Part shown: one piece after another, positions 30,356-44,814 of the stretch | Layout of the letters: each line of letters opens with the position of its first letter | Numbering within the stretch: position 1 is the stretch's first letter | DNA from: Bacillus renqingensis | GTDB taxonomy: Bacteria; Bacillota; Bacilli; Bacillales; Cytobacillaceae | Assembly (NCBI RefSeq): GCF_016464375.1 | Contig: NZ_JADDIU010000001.1 | Coordinates: 248,001 to 312,000, forward strand | Length of the DNA stretch: 64,000 nucleotides | Direction of reading: 5' to 3' | The notes under the pieces: generated by a model | The model's database searches: none | What the model was told of the DNA's origin: nothing | What the model saw: only the letters and a program-made list of their open reading frames with translations | Translations under genes and position numbers: made by a program

Positions 30356-33300
30356 GCAAAAACCGCCTCCGTTTTCCCCAGCTTCATGGCTTCAGTCGAG
30401 AAATTCATCGATTCGATTACGTTAAGGATTGCGTCAGCTGTATCCAATGATGTTAAGCATGGGACCCCGTTTTCCACCGCTTCACGGCGGATTCTAAACC
30501 CATCCCGTTCCGGCTGTTTACCTTTTGTTAGTGTATTGATGATGATATGTGCTTCCCCATGTTGGATGACATCCAATAATGTCTTTCCTTCGGAACCGAT
30601 TTTTTCCACAACCATTACCTTGAGACCGGCTGATTCTAAAATAGCGGCCGTTCCTTTTGTGGCCATTAAGCGGTAGCCGTTTGCGGCAAATCTTACTGCG
30701 AGCTTTAAAGCTTCTTGTTTATCCTTATCTGCAACTGTAAACAACACGGTACCAAACTTTTGAATATTCAATCCTGAAGCAACCAACCCCTTATAAAGAG
30801 CCTTCTCAAGCGTTACATCTTTTCCCATCACTTCACCTGTGGACTTCATTTCCGGTCCTAAGGAAATATCTACTCTCTTTAGCTTGGCAAATGAGAAAAC
30901 CGGCACCTTTACATAAACGCCTGGTTTTTCACTTACCAGCCCCGGGATGTAACCTTGTTCCACTAAAGAGGATCCAAGGATAGCCTTAGTCGCAAGTTTT
31001 GCCATCGGAACATTGGTAATTTTGCTCAAAAACGGTACCGTCCGGCTTGAACGCGGGTTAACCTCCAAGACATAGACCTGACCTGCCGATAATACATATT
31101 GAATATTTAACAGCCCGACTATGTTTAATCCTTTTGCTAGTTTTTCTGTATAGTCCACCAGTGTTTGCTTAATCGTCTCAGACAGCGTTTGCGGCGGGTA
31201 GACAGCGATGGAATCACCGGAATGGACCCCTGCGCGCTCAATATGCTCCATAATCCCCGGAATCAAAACGTCTTTTCCATCACAAATGGCGTCCACTTCA
31301 ATTTCTTTTCCAGTTAGGTAACGGTCAATTAATACAGTGTGCTCCGGATTGATTTTCACGGCATTCTCCATGTAATAGAGCAGCTCTTCTTCGTGATAAA
31401 CGATCTCCATTGCCCGGCCGCCGAGTACGTATGATGGTCGGACTAATACTGGATAGCCGATTTCTTTTGCGATCTCAAGTGCTTCTCCGACAGATAAAGC
31501 TGTTTTACCTAATGGCTGCGGAATATTGAATGCTTCCAATGCTTTTTCAAATTTATCCCGATTCTCAGCACGGTCTAAATCCTCCAAGCTCGTTCCTAAA
31601 ATGGGAACGCCGTGTGCAGCCAGCTGTGCTGCTAAGTTAATCGCTGTTTGGCCGCCAAATTGAACGACTACGCCAATTGGTTGTTCCAAGTCGATGACAT
31701 GCATTACATCTTCAATCGTCAGCGGCTCAAAGTATAGCTTATCGGAAATACTAAAGTCTGTTGAAACAGTTTCCGGATTGTTGTTAATAATAATGGCTTC
31801 ATAGCCTGCTTCTTTAATGGCTTTTACAGAATGAACAGTTGCATAGTCAAACTCAATTCCTTGTCCGATACGAATGGGACCAGAACCAAGTACAACCACA
31901 CTTGCCTTTTCTGTTACAATTGATTCGTTTTCCTCCTCATAAGTCCCGTAGTAATAAGGAGTTTCTGAATCAAATTCGGCAGCACAGGTATCAACCATTT
32001 TATAAACAGGGACAACGCCGTTTTGTTTTCGAATCCGGTAAATATCTGCCTCCGTACTGCTCCACACTTGTGCAATTTTTCTATCGGTAAAGCCCTTTTC
32101 CTTGGCCTCTCTCATTATTTCAATATCAAACGGTTTTTCTGCCAGCCGATGTTCGAGCTTGATAATCCCCTGCATTTTCTTTAAGAAAAAGAGATCGATT
32201 TTACTCCATTGGTGAATCGTATCAATGGTAATCCCGCGCTTAAGTGCTTCTGCAAGATAGAAGAGTCGTTCATCTCCGGCTTTCTTGATCCGCTTCTCAA
32301 GCAATTGATCATCAATTTCATCCGGCTCATTCAATTCGAAATGATAGACCCCAGCCTCTAGAGAACGAATCGCTTTTAACAGCGATTCTTCAAATGTCCG
32401 CCCAATCGCCATGATTTCACCAGTTGCTTTCATTTGCGTGCCCAGCAAGCGGTTGCCTGACTCAAATTTATCAAACGGCCATCTTGGAATTTTTGTCACA
32501 ATATAGTCAAGTGCAGGTTCGAAGCTTGCATACGTTTTTCCGGTTACGGGATTTAACATCTCATCAAGGGTTAACCCAACCGCAATTTTTGCCGCCAGCT
32601 TGGCAATTGGATAGCCCGTAGCTTTTGAAGCAAGGGCGGATGAACGGCTTACCCGTGGATTTACTTCAATAATATAATAGTTGAAGCTATAGGGATCTAA
32701 AGCAAGCTGGACATTACAGCCACCTTCGATGCCGAGGGCACGGATGATTTTCAACGATACATTCCTCAATAGCTGGTATTCGCGGTCGCTTAATGTCTGG
32801 CTCGGTGCAACTACAATTGAGTCCCCTGTATGGACGCCAACCGGGTCAATATTTTCCATGTTACAAACAACAATGGCATTATCATTGGAGTCACGCATGA
32901 CTTCATATTCAATCTCCTTATACCCGGCAATACTTTTTTCGAGTAAACATTGATCGACAGGGCTGCTTTTTAACCCGCTTGTGACAATTTCTTCTAGTTC
33001 CTCATCATTGCTGCAAATTCCTCCCCCTGTTCCTCCAAGGGTATAGGCCGGACGGACAATAACCGGGTAGCCAATAGCTGCAACAAACGCTTTGGCTTCT
33101 TCCAAACTATGGATGATGGTACTATCCGGAACAGGCTCTTGTAAATCATTCATTAGACTGCGAAACAATTCGCGGTCCTCAGCCTGTTGGATTGCCGCAA
33201 GTTTCGTCCCCAGTATTTCAACCCCGCATTCTTCAAGAACTCCGGAATTGGCCAATTCCACGGTTAAATTAAGACCTGTTTGACCTCCCAGCGTTCCTAA

Positions 33301-33558
33301 AAGGGCATCCGGGCGTTCTTTGCGAATAATGCTGCTGACAAATTCCAGGGTTAACGGTTCGATATAGACGGCATCCGCAATCTCTGTATCTGTCATAATC
33401 GTTGCCGGATTGGAGTTTACAAGAATAACCTTGTAGCCTTCCTCTTTAAGGGCGATACAGGCCTGGGTACCGGCATAGTCAAATTCCGCTGCCTGGCCAA
33501 TCACAATCGGACCGGAACCGATAACTAAAATGGAGTTGATATCTGTACGTTTAGACAT
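30352..33558 (-). CDS. pyrAB: Carbamoyl-phosphate synthase, large subunit (pyrimidine-specific)
   Basis: Makes carbamoyl phosphate from bicarbonate, ammonia and 2 ATP. The 1068 residues hold two homologous ATP-grasp halves, each beginning with a VxGSGPIxIGQ motif (about 11 and 559), and a C-terminal allosteric domain (about 935-1068, beginning near [14 protein letters not shown]). It starts within the end of pyrAA (8 bp overlap). Its place in the PyrR operon marks it as the pyrimidine-regulated isozyme. Confidence 0.97.
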
Positions 33559-34638
33559 GTACTGTTACCTCCTGTTTATTTTCTTCCATCATCAGAAGGA
33601 ATTGATCAAACAAGCTGTTGGCATCCTCAGGGCCTGGTGAGGCCTCGGGATGGTATTGAACCGTAAAGGCTGGATAGTCTAGATGTTTTAATCCTTCAAC
33701 CGTCCCATCATTCAAGGCAATATGGGTAATGGCTAATCTCGTATTCGGAATGGACGCTGAATCTACTGTAAATCCGTGGTTTTGCGCAGTGATTGCAATC
33801 TTTCCCGTTGCCAATTCTTTTACAGGATGATTGGAACCGCGGTGACCGAACCTCATTTTTACCGTTTGAGCACCGCATGCCAAGGCAAATAGCTGATGAC
33901 CAAGGCAAATTCCAAAAAGCGGTACTCTTCCTAAAACGCTTTTAAGCATATCGACTGCTTCCGGAACATCTTTCGGATCGCCGGGTCCGTTCGACAACAT
34001 GATGCCGTCAGGACTTAATTGGAGAATTTCTTCAGCAGTTGTATAATAAGGGACCACGATCACATCACAACCACGTTCATTTAATTCCCTTAGGATTCCG
34101 TGTTTCATGCCAAAATCAACAAGGACTACTCTTTGACCGCGTCCAGGGCTTGGATAGGGATTTTTTGTCGATACTTGCCTTACTTGGTCGGTTGAGAGTT
34201 TTATTTGACGCAATTTCGCAATCATTTCTTGGCTATCTGTTTCGCTGCTGCATATCGCACCCTTTAAGGTTCCATATTGACGGATAATTCTGGTTAGCTT
34301 CCGGGTATCAATACCGAAAATGCCGGGGATATTCTTCCTTTCGAAGTATTCTGCTATCGTCAATTCACTCCTCCAATTGGACGGGAAGTCGGCCGCCTCT
34401 TTTACAATGAAACCTTTTACAGCAGGATGAATCGTCTCAAAATCATCACGGTTGATTCCATAGTTTCCAATTAGCGGATAGGTGAGTGTCACAATTTGTC
34501 CGCAGTAAGATGGGTCCGAAAGTATTTCCTGGTAACCGGTCATTCCTGTATTAAAAACAACCTCTCCGATTGTCTCGGTGTTGCTGCCAAATCCTTCGCC
34601 GATAAAAACCGTTCCATCCTCCAATATAAGTTGCCGTT

Positions 34639-34642
<4 letters not shown>
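33551..34642 (-). CDS. pyrAA: Carbamoyl-phosphate synthase, small (glutaminase) subunit
   Basis: Releases ammonia from glutamine for PyrAB. The start at 34642 ([19 protein letters not shown]) gives 363 residues, the usual length; the frame stays open another 69 codons inside pyrC but that part is unconserved. The class I glutaminase cysteine lies in [14 protein letters not shown], with the catalytic His/Glu in [12 protein letters not shown]. It overlaps pyrC by 4 bp. Confidence 0.96.
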
Positions 34643-36853
<2,211 letters not shown>

Positions 36854-36854
36854 T

Positions 36855-36985
36855 TATAAAAAACACCCTGACCAACTGTGATCAGGGTGTAATAACTAGT
36901 TTCATTAAAAAATCTGGATAATATGAATGTTTTCCATCCTTATCCTGATTTAATACACCCTTATAAGCCTCGCTGGACTTCTTTT
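36855..36985 (-). promoter_or_regulatory. PyrR attenuator between pyrP and pyrB
   Basis: On the minus strand AGTCCAGCGAGGCT (36966-36979) matches the PyrR binding-loop consensus. About 75 bp downstream, ACACCCTGA and TCAGGGTGT form a terminator stem with a TTTTTT tail (36855-36890). UMP-bound PyrR stabilises the anti-antiterminator and favours termination. Confidence 0.92.
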
Positions 36986-37002
36986 AAAAGGTTTTGCGTT
37001 TG

Positions 37003-38313
37003 TTATGCTGTTTTCTTCTCATCATCGCCATGCGCTTCAAACATATTATCACTGACCGGCTGTCTGCCAGGAAGAACGAGGTTTAATAACACCCCAAAAA
37101 TGGCAGCCAGGGCCATACCTTGAATTTGTATATCCTTAAATGGCAGCTTTAGGATTGCCCCGCCTACACCAATAATAAGAATGACTGATGTGATGACAAG
37201 GTTTCTATTGTCGCCAAAATTAATTTTATTATCCACTAACATTCTTAAACCCGAGGAAGCAATAATCCCGAACAAAAGGATGGACACACCACCCATTACC
37301 GGTGTTGGAATGCTATGAATGAGTGCAGTTATTTTTCCGATAAACCCAAAGAGAATCGCAAATATTCCAGCCCCTGCCAGTACGTATACACTGTAAATGC
37401 GGGTAATCACCAAAACTCCGATATTTTCACCATAAGTTGTTTTCGGCGGACCTCCGATTAGCGCCGATATAATAGAGCCCATACCGTCCCCAAGGATGGA
37501 GCGATGCAGTCCCGGCTCCTTTATATAGTTTCGGCCAACAACGTCGCTAAGAATGAGCTGGTGGCCGATATGCTCCGAGATAGTAACAATCGCAACCGGT
37601 ACCATGAGCCAGAAGATATCCCAGGTGAAATTCACCTTATAACTGACAAACGGGATCACAAACTCCGGCATCTCAAACCAGTGTGCCTTCATTACCGGTT
37701 CAAAATCGACAACTCCAACGATTACAGCATAGATATACCCAGCGATAATCCCCGCGAGGATTGGGATTGTACTAAGTAGTTTCTTAGCAAAAATGGTAAA
37801 TATAATGGTTGCTGCCAAAGTAACCAACGCGACAGAGAAGTGAAGCATGCTATACTTTCCTGCCGTGTCTTGCGTAGCCATATTCACTGCTGTCCCAGCA
37901 ACAGATAAACCGATAACAATAATGACCGGTCCTACGACAACAGGTGGAAGTAAATTCATTATCCAGCGGTATCCGGATTTTCGAATAATAAGGGCAATAG
38001 CACCATAGACAAGACCGACAAGGAAGGTACCCACCATGGTTGCACCTGGTCCAAAGGAATCATTCATTAATTTGATTGGAACAATATACGCGAAGGATGA
38101 ACCTAGGTAGGCTGGAACTTGAAATTTTGTAATCAAGAGGAATGCAAGCGTTCCAAGCCCGCTTGATATGAGCGCGATGGCCGGGTCTAAACCGACCAAG
38201 TACGGAACGAGAATCGTTGACCCAAACATGGCAAATAAGTGTTGTATGCTTAAGGTAAACCATTGCGTTGTTTTCGGTTTATCATGTACATCTAAGATAG
38301 GTTGATTATTCAT
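37003..38313 (-). CDS. pyrP: Uracil permease
   Basis: A NCS2/nucleobase-cation symporter that imports uracil. The 436 residues are highly hydrophobic with about 12-14 membrane segments; TTYGENIGVLVITRIYS in the middle is the family signature. It is the second gene of the operon, enclosed by two PyrR attenuators, as in B. subtilis. Confidence 0.96.
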   Translation of the reverse strand: MNNQPILDVHDKPKTTQWFTLSIQHLFAMFGSTILVPYLVGLDPAIALISSGLGTLAFLLITKFQVPAYLGSSFAYIVPIKLMNDSFGPGATMVGTFLVGLVYGAIALIIRKSGYRWIMNLLPPVVVGPVIIVIGLSVAGTAVNMATQDTAGKYSMLHFSVALVTLAATIIFTIFAKKLLSTIPILAGIIAGYIYAVIVGVVDFEPVMKAHWFEMPEFVIPFVSYKVNFTWDIFWLMVPVAIVTISEHIGHQLILSDVVGRNYIKEPGLHRSILGDGMGSIISALIGGPPKTTYGENIGVLVITRIYSVYVLAGAGIFAILFGFIGKITALIHSIPTPVMGGVSILLFGIIASSGLRMLVDNKINFGDNRNLVITSVILIIGVGGAILKLPFKDIQIQGMALAAIFGVLLNLVLPGRQPVSDNMFEAHGDDEKKTA

Positions 38314-38369
38314 CTGGATCTCCCCTGTTTTAGAAAAATGTTGATTATATTTTCTTCACTTTGTCAAAT

Positions 38370-38460
38370 AAATAACCCTCTTTGTCCAACGATGCAAAGA
38401 GGGTTTAGAAAAGCCACACAGATGCGGCACATCCCCCTTTGTCAGCCTCACAGGACTGCT
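38370..38460 (-). promoter_or_regulatory. PyrR attenuator between pyrR and pyrP
   Basis: AGTCCTGTGAGGCT (minus strand, 38444-38457) is the PyrR loop motif, followed by the terminator stem AACCCTCTTTG / CAAAGAGGGTT (38373-38405). Confidence 0.92.
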
Positions 38461-38477
38461 TTTAAAAGGGTCATTAT

Positions 38478-39145
<668 letters not shown>

Positions 39146-39168
39146 TAAAGGCTTATTAAACTAAAGAA

Positions 39169-39197
39169 ATCATACTTTAAACCAGGTGGAATGTCAA
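39169..39197 (-). promoter_or_regulatory. pyr operon sigma-A promoter
   Basis: TTGACA (39192-39197), a 17-bp spacer, TATGAT (39169-39174) on the minus strand. The TGA inside the -35 is also the rluD stop codon. Confidence 0.88.
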
Positions 39198-40105
39198 TGA
39201 TTATTTTCTAAGTAATGATGAAGGTGTACCATATCCTCCGGGAGAGGAGCCTCAAATTCAAGATATTCACCTGTTCTTGGATGATGAAAGCCGAGTACAC
39301 CGGCATGCAGCGCCTGCCCGTCGATAGCTAAAGTCTTCTTCGGGCCATACTTGGGATCGCCTGCGAGCGGATAGCCTATATATTTCATATGGACACGGAT
39401 TTGATGGGTTCTCCCTGTTTCTAATTGACACTCAACAAACGTAAAGTCTTTAAACCGTTCCAGTACATGAAAATGTGTGACAGCATGTTTTCCATGATCA
39501 ACAACCGCCATACTTTGCCGGTCCTTACTATCCCTTCCAAGAGGTGCATCAATCGTGCCGAAATCGTGTGGGATAACCCCATGGACAATGGCTTTGTATT
39601 TCCGTGTCACCGTTTTTTCTACTAACTGATTGACAAGGCTCTCATGGGCCATATCGTTCTTCGCAACCATCAATAAGCCGGAGGTATCCTTGTCAATCCG
39701 GTGAACGATTCCTGGTCTTAACACCCCGTTAATGCCGGACAAATCCTGACAATGAGCCATTAGGCCATTAACCAATGTCCCCGTCAGATGTCCGGGAGCC
39801 GGATGGACAACCATCCCTCTTGGTTTATTAACAACTAAGACATCTTTGTCTTCAAAATAAATATCCAAGTCCATCTCTTCAGGGAGAACATTGAGCTCCT
39901 CAGGATCGGGAATAAGCATTTCAATTTGATCATGTAAATTGCATTTGTAGTTTGGTTTAACCGGTTTTCCATTTACAAGAACATGACCTTCTTTGATCCA
40001 TTGCTGAACCTGTGTTCTCGACCATTCATCATCTAACCCCGAGATGACCTTATCGATGCGATCGCCTTGCTCGTCCTCAAGAACGATGTGTTCCGTTTTT
40101 TCCAT
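39194..40105 (-). CDS. ylyB: RluD-type 23S rRNA pseudouridine synthase (YlyB)
   Basis: An RluA/RluD-family synthase making pseudouridines in 23S rRNA. The 303 residues have an N-terminal S4 domain (about 15-75), the catalytic Asp in [15 protein letters not shown], and [12 protein letters not shown]. It overlaps lspA by 29 bp, and its stop codon forms part of the pyr operon -35. Confidence 0.95.
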   Translation of the reverse strand: MEKTEHIVLEDEQGDRIDKVISGLDDEWSRTQVQQWIKEGHVLVNGKPVKPNYKCNLHDQIEMLIPDPEELNVLPEEMDLDIYFEDKDVLVVNKPRGMVVHPAPGHLTGTLVNGLMAHCQDLSGINGVLRPGIVHRIDKDTSGLLMVAKNDMAHESLVNQLVEKTVTRKYKAIVHGVIPHDFGTIDAPLGRDSKDRQSMAVVDHGKHAVTHFHVLERFKDFTFVECQLETGRTHQIRVHMKYIGYPLAGDPKYGPKKTLAIDGQALHAGVLGFHHPRTGEYLEFEAPLPEDMVHLHHYLENNH

Positions 40106-40568
40106 ATGTTTTCTCCTTTGAATCTCTTTCGTCTAGCAGCATCTGGATCATTAACAGTCCGACTCCAATGACTAATGCAGAATCGGCAATATTAAATACA
40201 GGGAAATTATAGCCGAAAATATAAGTGTGGATAAAATCGACAACTTCCTTACGAACGACACGATCAATAAAGTTGCCGATGGCGCCGCCAAGCATCAAGG
40301 CAAGCGAGATCCCTAACAGCCGTTTTCCTTTTGCCGCTTTATGTAAATAATACATAATCCCGACAATGACAATAACGGTGATCAAATAAAAAAGCCACAT
40401 TTGTCCCTCAAGAATCCCCCATGCCGCCCCGCGATTGCGGTGGGAGGTAATGTATAAAACATTGTCTATAATCGGGATACTCTCCCCCAAGTACATATTG
40501 TGTGCAATTAACCATTTCGTTAACTGGTCTAAAAGAATGACAAAAAGTGCGATTAAATAATAATACAC
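40077..40568 (-). CDS. lspA: Lipoprotein signal peptidase (signal peptidase II)
   Basis: Cleaves the signal peptide of prolipoproteins ahead of the lipid-modified cysteine. It has four membrane helices; the aspartate dyad lies in [14 protein letters not shown] and [12 protein letters not shown], with [11 protein letters not shown] between. I chose GTG at 40568 because GGGGGT is spaced well for it and the following YYYLIAL matches the N-terminus of relatives. ATG at 40586 (MWGYFL) is the alternative. The C-terminal tail overlaps ylyB. Confidence 0.93.
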   Translation of the reverse strand: MYYYLIALFVILLDQLTKWLIAHNMYLGESIPIIDNVLYITSHRNRGAAWGILEGQMWLFYLITVIVIVGIMYYLHKAAKGKRLLGISLALMLGGAIGNFIDRVVRKEVVDFIHTYIFGYNFPVFNIADSALVIGVGLLMIQMLLDERDSKEKTYGKNGTHRS

Positions 40569-40644
40569 TAAGAAATACCCCCACATCAGCTTTCATTACT
40601 TCTTAGAATTTTAGCATATTTAATCGCAAAACAACAATGACACG

Positions 40645-40935
40645 TTAGGGGAGCAGCGGTTTTTTATAAAAGACATCAAGGTTTTTGGAGTCTTTGATTG
40701 ACTTTAAGGTTGGAATCATCTGCAATAAATCCTCTGGCAAGAGTTCACCGGAAATTTCACATTGTCCATATCTTCCTGCTTCCAGTTTGCAAATGGCAGC
40801 TTCGACATCACGGAGTTCTTCTTCAATTAGGTCTGTGAGCCAGTCTTTCTCCTGTTTATTTATAAGTGATTGTTCAAGTTCGCTTTTCGTTTGACGGAGT
40901 TCCAATAACATCTTTTCCTGCATGGCATTCATCAT
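40645..40935 (-). CDS. ylyA: YlyA, TraR/DksA-like protein with reduced zinc motif
   Basis: A 96-residue TraR/DksA-like protein. It has an N-terminal coiled-coil pair (about 1-50) and the segment LEAGRYGQCEISGELLPEDLL in which the usual four-cysteine zinc finger is cut down to one cysteine in CEIS. In B. subtilis ylyA is a forespore (sigma-G) gene affecting germination through RNA polymerase. CATAATA upstream resembles a forespore -10, but I could not find a matching -35. Confidence 0.85.
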   Translation of the reverse strand: MMNAMQEKMLLELRQTKSELEQSLINKQEKDWLTDLIEEELRDVEAAICKLEAGRYGQCEISGELLPEDLLQMIPTLKSIKDSKNLDVFYKKPLLP

Positions 40936-41045
40936 GTCGTAACCTCCGTTTCACCATTTGTTATATTATGTCCGGGAGAACAAGGCCAACACTAAAAAAC
41001 ATTTGACATCATGAACAACAATTAACGGAGAAGGAAATAATAGAT

Positions 41046-41074
41046 AAAAAGGTCCTGTACTCTCGTACAGGACC
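41046..41074 (-). terminator. ileS terminator
   Basis: GGTCCTGTAC and GTACAGGACC form a perfect 10-bp stem with a 4-base loop, followed on the minus strand by TTTTTAT. It begins about 9 bp past the ileS stop. Confidence 0.95.
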
Positions 41075-41082
41075 AAAATATA

Positions 41083-43854
41083 TTACGACAGATGAGAATA
41101 ATTTTCTTTCACCACATGTGCGCAGCGTGGGCAAAGCGTTGGGTATTCGGCATCTTGACCGACATCTGGCGTAACAACCCAACAGCGTTCACATGTCTCC
41201 CCCTCAGCTTTAGTTACAACAATGGCTGCTGAATCCAATTTTAACGCATTTTCTGGAGCATGCTCATATGAACCAGCCACTTCAAAGCCTGAGACGATAA
41301 ATAATTGTGTTAAGTTCTCCTCGATGGAGTCCAACAGTTGTTTCGTTGTTTCATTCACATAAAGCGTTACTTTAGCGGTTAATGATTTCCCGATTACCTT
41401 GGCATTTCGAGCTTCTTCTAGTGCTTTTAACACATCGTTACGCAGCTTCATGAATGAAGACCATTTTTCCTCTAAAGCACTTGCCCCTTCAAGTTCATGG
41501 TATTCCGGCATATCCGTTAATTGAACACTTTCTTCCTGAACTCCTGGGATGTATGGCCATACTTCATCAGCCGTATGGGATAAAATTGGTGAAACCAATT
41601 TGGTAAGCGCCAGTAATGATTCATATAAGACAGTTTGAATGGCACGGCGCTCATGGTGATCTTTAGCCTCAATATACAAAACATCTTTCGCAAAATCCAA
41701 GTAAAATGCACTTAAATCCAATGTACAGAAATTATTGACCGAATGATAGATACCTGAGTAATCGTAATTTTCATAATCATGACGGACTGATTGAATCAGC
41801 TTATTTAATTTAACAAGCATAAACTGATCGACTTCACGAAGTTTTTCGTACGACACCTTATCATTCGCTGGATTAAAGTCAGCTAGGTTACCTAACATGA
41901 ACCGGAAGGTATTGCGGATTTTTCGGTAAACCTCGGCAACCTGTTTCAAAATCGCATCTGATACGCGTACATCTGCCTGGTAATCAACTGATGCCACCCA
42001 TAGCCTTAGGATATCTGCCCCTAATTGGTTCATAACCTTGGCAGGGACAACGGTATTCCCTAATGACTTACTCATTTTCCTACCTTCGCCATCAAGGGCA
42101 AAACCATGGCTTAATACCCCTTTGTACGGTGCCTTCCCTGTAACGGCCACGGCCGTCGATAAAGAGGAGTTAAACCAGCCGCGATACTGGTCAGATCCTT
42201 CGAGATAAAGATCTGCCGGACGGACTAAATCATCTCTTTCAAGCAGTACTGCTTGGTGAGAAGAACCGGAATCAAACCAGACATCCATGATATCCGTCTC
42301 CTTCGTAAAAAGACCGTTCGGGCTTCCCGGGTGGCTGAAACCCTCTGGCAGCAAGTCTTTTGCTTCCCGTTCAAACCAGACATTAGACCCATACTGCCGG
42401 AAAAGTTCAGAAACATGTTGAATTGTTTCATCTGTAATGATTTCCTCACCATTTTCGGCATAAAATACCGGGATTGGTACACCCCAGACGCGCTGCCTTG
42501 AAATACACCAGTCTCCGCGGTCACGGATCATATTAAATAAACGGGTTTCACCCCAGGCCGGTATCCATTTTGTTTCTTGGACAGCTTTCAGTAATTCATC
42601 CCGAAAATCTTTGATCGATGCAAACCATTGTGACGTTGCCCGGAAAATAACTGGCTTTTTCGTTCTCCAATCGTGCGGATAGGAATGGGTAATAAACGTT
42701 AACTTTAACAATGCACCATTTTCTTCTAGCTTTTGACCGATTGGCTTGTTGGCCTCATCGTAAAATAGTCCTTCAAAGCCCGGTGCTTCATTTGTCATAT
42801 AACCTTTATCATCGACTGGACAAAGAACATCCAAGCCGTATTTTTGTCCAATAAGGAAGTCATCTTCCCCATGTCCCGGAGCGGTGTGAACACAGCCTGT
42901 ACCTGCATCTGTAGTTACATGCTCTCCCAGCATGACTAATGAATCGCGGTCATATAACGGGTGATTTGCTACGACATACTCTAATTCAGCCCCCTTTACC
43001 TTTTGGACAACCGCTGCATCCTCCCAGCCAATTTCTTTCGTAACAGCTTCAAGCAAGCTCTCAGCCACCAAATATTTATGACCGCTTACTTGGACTACAA
43101 CATAAGTAAGATCAGGATGAACAGAGATGCCAAGGTTTGCCGGAATCGTCCATGGAGTGGTTGTCCAGATAACAATCTCCGTATCGAGATCAAGCACACC
43201 TTTACCATCCTTCACCTTGAATGCTACATAAATCGAAGGTGAACGCTTATCCTTATATTCAATCTCTGCTTCCGCAAGGGCTGATTCACTTGATGGCGAC
43301 CAATAGACAGGCTTTAGACCTTTATAAATATAGCCCTTTTTTGCCATCTCTCCGAAGACCTTAATTTGCTGTGCCTCGTATTCCGGTTTTAAGGTAATGT
43401 ATGGGTTCTCCCAGTCACCTCTGACACCGAGTCGTTTAAATTGAGTCCGCTGACTCTCTATTTGTTCATAGGCATATTCTGTACAAAGCTTACGAAATTC
43501 AGCAATACTCATTTCTTTTCGATTTACACCTTTATTGGTTAATGCCTGTTCAATTGGCAGTCCATGTGTATCCCAGCCGGGTACATATGGTGCATGGAAA
43601 CCGCTCATTGATTTATAGCGAACGATAAAATCCTTCAAAATTTTATTAAGCGCATGGCCCATATGGATATCCCCGTTTGCATAAGGAGGTCCATCATGAA
43701 GGACAAACATCGGCCGCCCTTTCGTCCGTTCTTGCACCTTTTGATAAATATTCATTTCTTCCCATTTTGCCTGAATTTCAGGTTCCCGCTTCGGAAGATT
43801 ACCACGCATCGGAAACTCCGTTTTTGGCATTAACAACGTGTTTTTATATTCCAT
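41083..43854 (-). CDS. ileS: Isoleucyl-tRNA synthetase
   Basis: A class I synthetase with a CP1 editing domain. The 923 residues carry the HIGH motif as HMGH in [20 protein letters not shown] in [10 protein letters not shown], and C-terminal zinc cysteines in CERCWVV and CPRCAHV. The ATG at 43854 ([14 protein letters not shown]) follows GGGAGGAAG. A T-box leader controls it. Confidence 0.98.
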   Translation of the reverse strand: MEYKNTLLMPKTEFPMRGNLPKREPEIQAKWEEMNIYQKVQERTKGRPMFVLHDGPPYANGDIHMGHALNKILKDFIVRYKSMSGFHAPYVPGWDTHGLPIEQALTNKGVNRKEMSIAEFRKLCTEYAYEQIESQRTQFKRLGVRGDWENPYITLKPEYEAQQIKVFGEMAKKGYIYKGLKPVYWSPSSESALAEAEIEYKDKRSPSIYVAFKVKDGKGVLDLDTEIVIWTTTPWTIPANLGISVHPDLTYVVVQVSGHKYLVAESLLEAVTKEIGWEDAAVVQKVKGAELEYVVANHPLYDRDSLVMLGEHVTTDAGTGCVHTAPGHGEDDFLIGQKYGLDVLCPVDDKGYMTNEAPGFEGLFYDEANKPIGQKLEENGALLKLTFITHSYPHDWRTKKPVIFRATSQWFASIKDFRDELLKAVQETKWIPAWGETRLFNMIRDRGDWCISRQRVWGVPIPVFYAENGEEIITDETIQHVSELFRQYGSNVWFEREAKDLLPEGFSHPGSPNGLFTKETDIMDVWFDSGSSHQAVLLERDDLVRPADLYLEGSDQYRGWFNSSLSTAVAVTGKAPYKGVLSHGFALDGEGRKMSKSLGNTVVPAKVMNQLGADILRLWVASVDYQADVRVSDAILKQVAEVYRKIRNTFRFMLGNLADFNPANDKVSYEKLREVDQFMLVKLNKLIQSVRHDYENYDYSGIYHSVNNFCTLDLSAFYLDFAKDVLYIEAKDHHERRAIQTVLYESLLALTKLVSPILSHTADEVWPYIPGVQEESVQLTDMPEYHELEGASALEEKWSSFMKLRNDVLKALEEARNAKVIGKSLTAKVTLYVNETTKQLLDSIEENLTQLFIVSGFEVAGSYEHAPENALKLDSAAIVVTKAEGETCERCWVVTPDVGQDAEYPTLCPRCAHVVKENYSHLS

Positions 43855-43904
43855 TTTTCTTCCTCCCATTACTTACTATTGAATAGAATGGTCATTTTTT
43901 TCAT

Positions 43905-44190
43905 TAAAAAAACCCTCTCATCCCCAAAAGGGACGAGAAGGTTTATTCCCGCGGTACCACCCTGGTAGACAGAACTGACTATTTGTTCCATCCTCTCAAT
44001 CAATTCGTAACGTGAATAAGACGCCTGCGTCTACTATCCTTATAAAAAGAAGTTCAACTCGGGACTCGAGGGTGATCTTCCAATTCTTCAGCTCTTCCGG
44101 GCTTCCACCATCCCCGGATCGCTTCCTGAAGCACTTTGAAAAATTGTACTATCCCTGTCATCGTCAGCCATTCTATTTGAGATAATCTGT
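43905..44190 (-). promoter_or_regulatory. T-box leader of ileS (isoleucine specifier)
   Basis: On the minus strand the leader has a large stem I (about 44060-44165) with GGAAGATCACC, in which ATC at 44074-44076 is the likely isoleucine specifier. The T-box GGGTGGTACCGCGG is at 43949-43962. A terminator hairpin with TTTTTTT follows at 43905-43943. Uncharged tRNA-Ile would pair with both and prevent termination. It fills the gap between ileS and divIVA. Confidence 0.95.
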
Positions 44191-44196
44191 TAAAAA

Positions 44197-44226
44197 ATTA
44201 TATGCTACAATTGCTCCATTCGTCAA
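44197..44226 (-). promoter_or_regulatory. ileS sigma-A promoter
   Basis: TTGACG (44221-44226), 18 bp, TATAAT (44197-44202) on the minus strand. The TGA within the -35 is the stop codon of divIVA. Confidence 0.85.
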
Positions 44227-44738
44227 GCTAATGAGTCTTCTTCTTCGTGGATGTTCAACTCTGTTGCATCCACTTCATATTCTAATAAGTGATCCCAATC
44301 ATCTGTATTCAGCATATCAAGTTGTGCTTCGATAAGCATTTTAAAGCGAGTTCGAAATACCTTTGACTGTTTCTTCAATTCTTCAATTTCAAGGGCAATC
44401 TTTCTTGCTTTCGAGAGCGATTCATTAATAATGCGGTCAGCATTTTTCTCGGCCTCTTTAATAATCAGCTTGGCTTCTTTTTGGGCGTTCCTTCTAACTT
44501 CTTCACCGGCCTCTTGGGCGATTACGATTGATTTATTTAGGGTTTCCTCAATATTGGTAAAATGACCTAAACGGTCATTCAAATCATTCAAACGTTCTTC
44601 CAAATCCTTCTTCTCTCTTAGCACTAATTCATAATCTTTGATGACTTGATCTAAAAATTCGTTTACCTCATCCTCGTCGTACCCTCTAAAACCTTTATTG
44701 AATTCTTTATTATGAATATCTAATGGCGTTAACGGCAT
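44223..44738 (-). CDS. divIVA: DivIVA, polar and septal cell division protein
   Basis: A coiled-coil protein that binds negatively curved membrane at septa and poles, placing MinCD via MinJ and holding chromosome origins during sporulation. The 171 residues start MPLTPLDIHNKEFNKGFRGYDEDEVNEFL with the conserved membrane-binding N-domain, followed by long heptad coiled coils. The ATG at 44738 follows GGAGGTGGC; upstream in-frame codons are unconserved. Confidence 0.97.
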   Translation of the reverse strand: MPLTPLDIHNKEFNKGFRGYDEDEVNEFLDQVIKDYELVLREKKDLEERLNDLNDRLGHFTNIEETLNKSIVIAQEAGEEVRRNAQKEAKLIIKEAEKNADRIINESLSKARKIALEIEELKKQSKVFRTRFKMLIEAQLDMLNTDDWDHLLEYEVDATELNIHEEEDSLA

Positions 44739-44814
44739 TCTGCCACCTCCAGCAATCTCTATATGTATTAGGTTATATTCGACAAGATTTTCGAAAGTCC
44801 TCCAAAAAATATAA

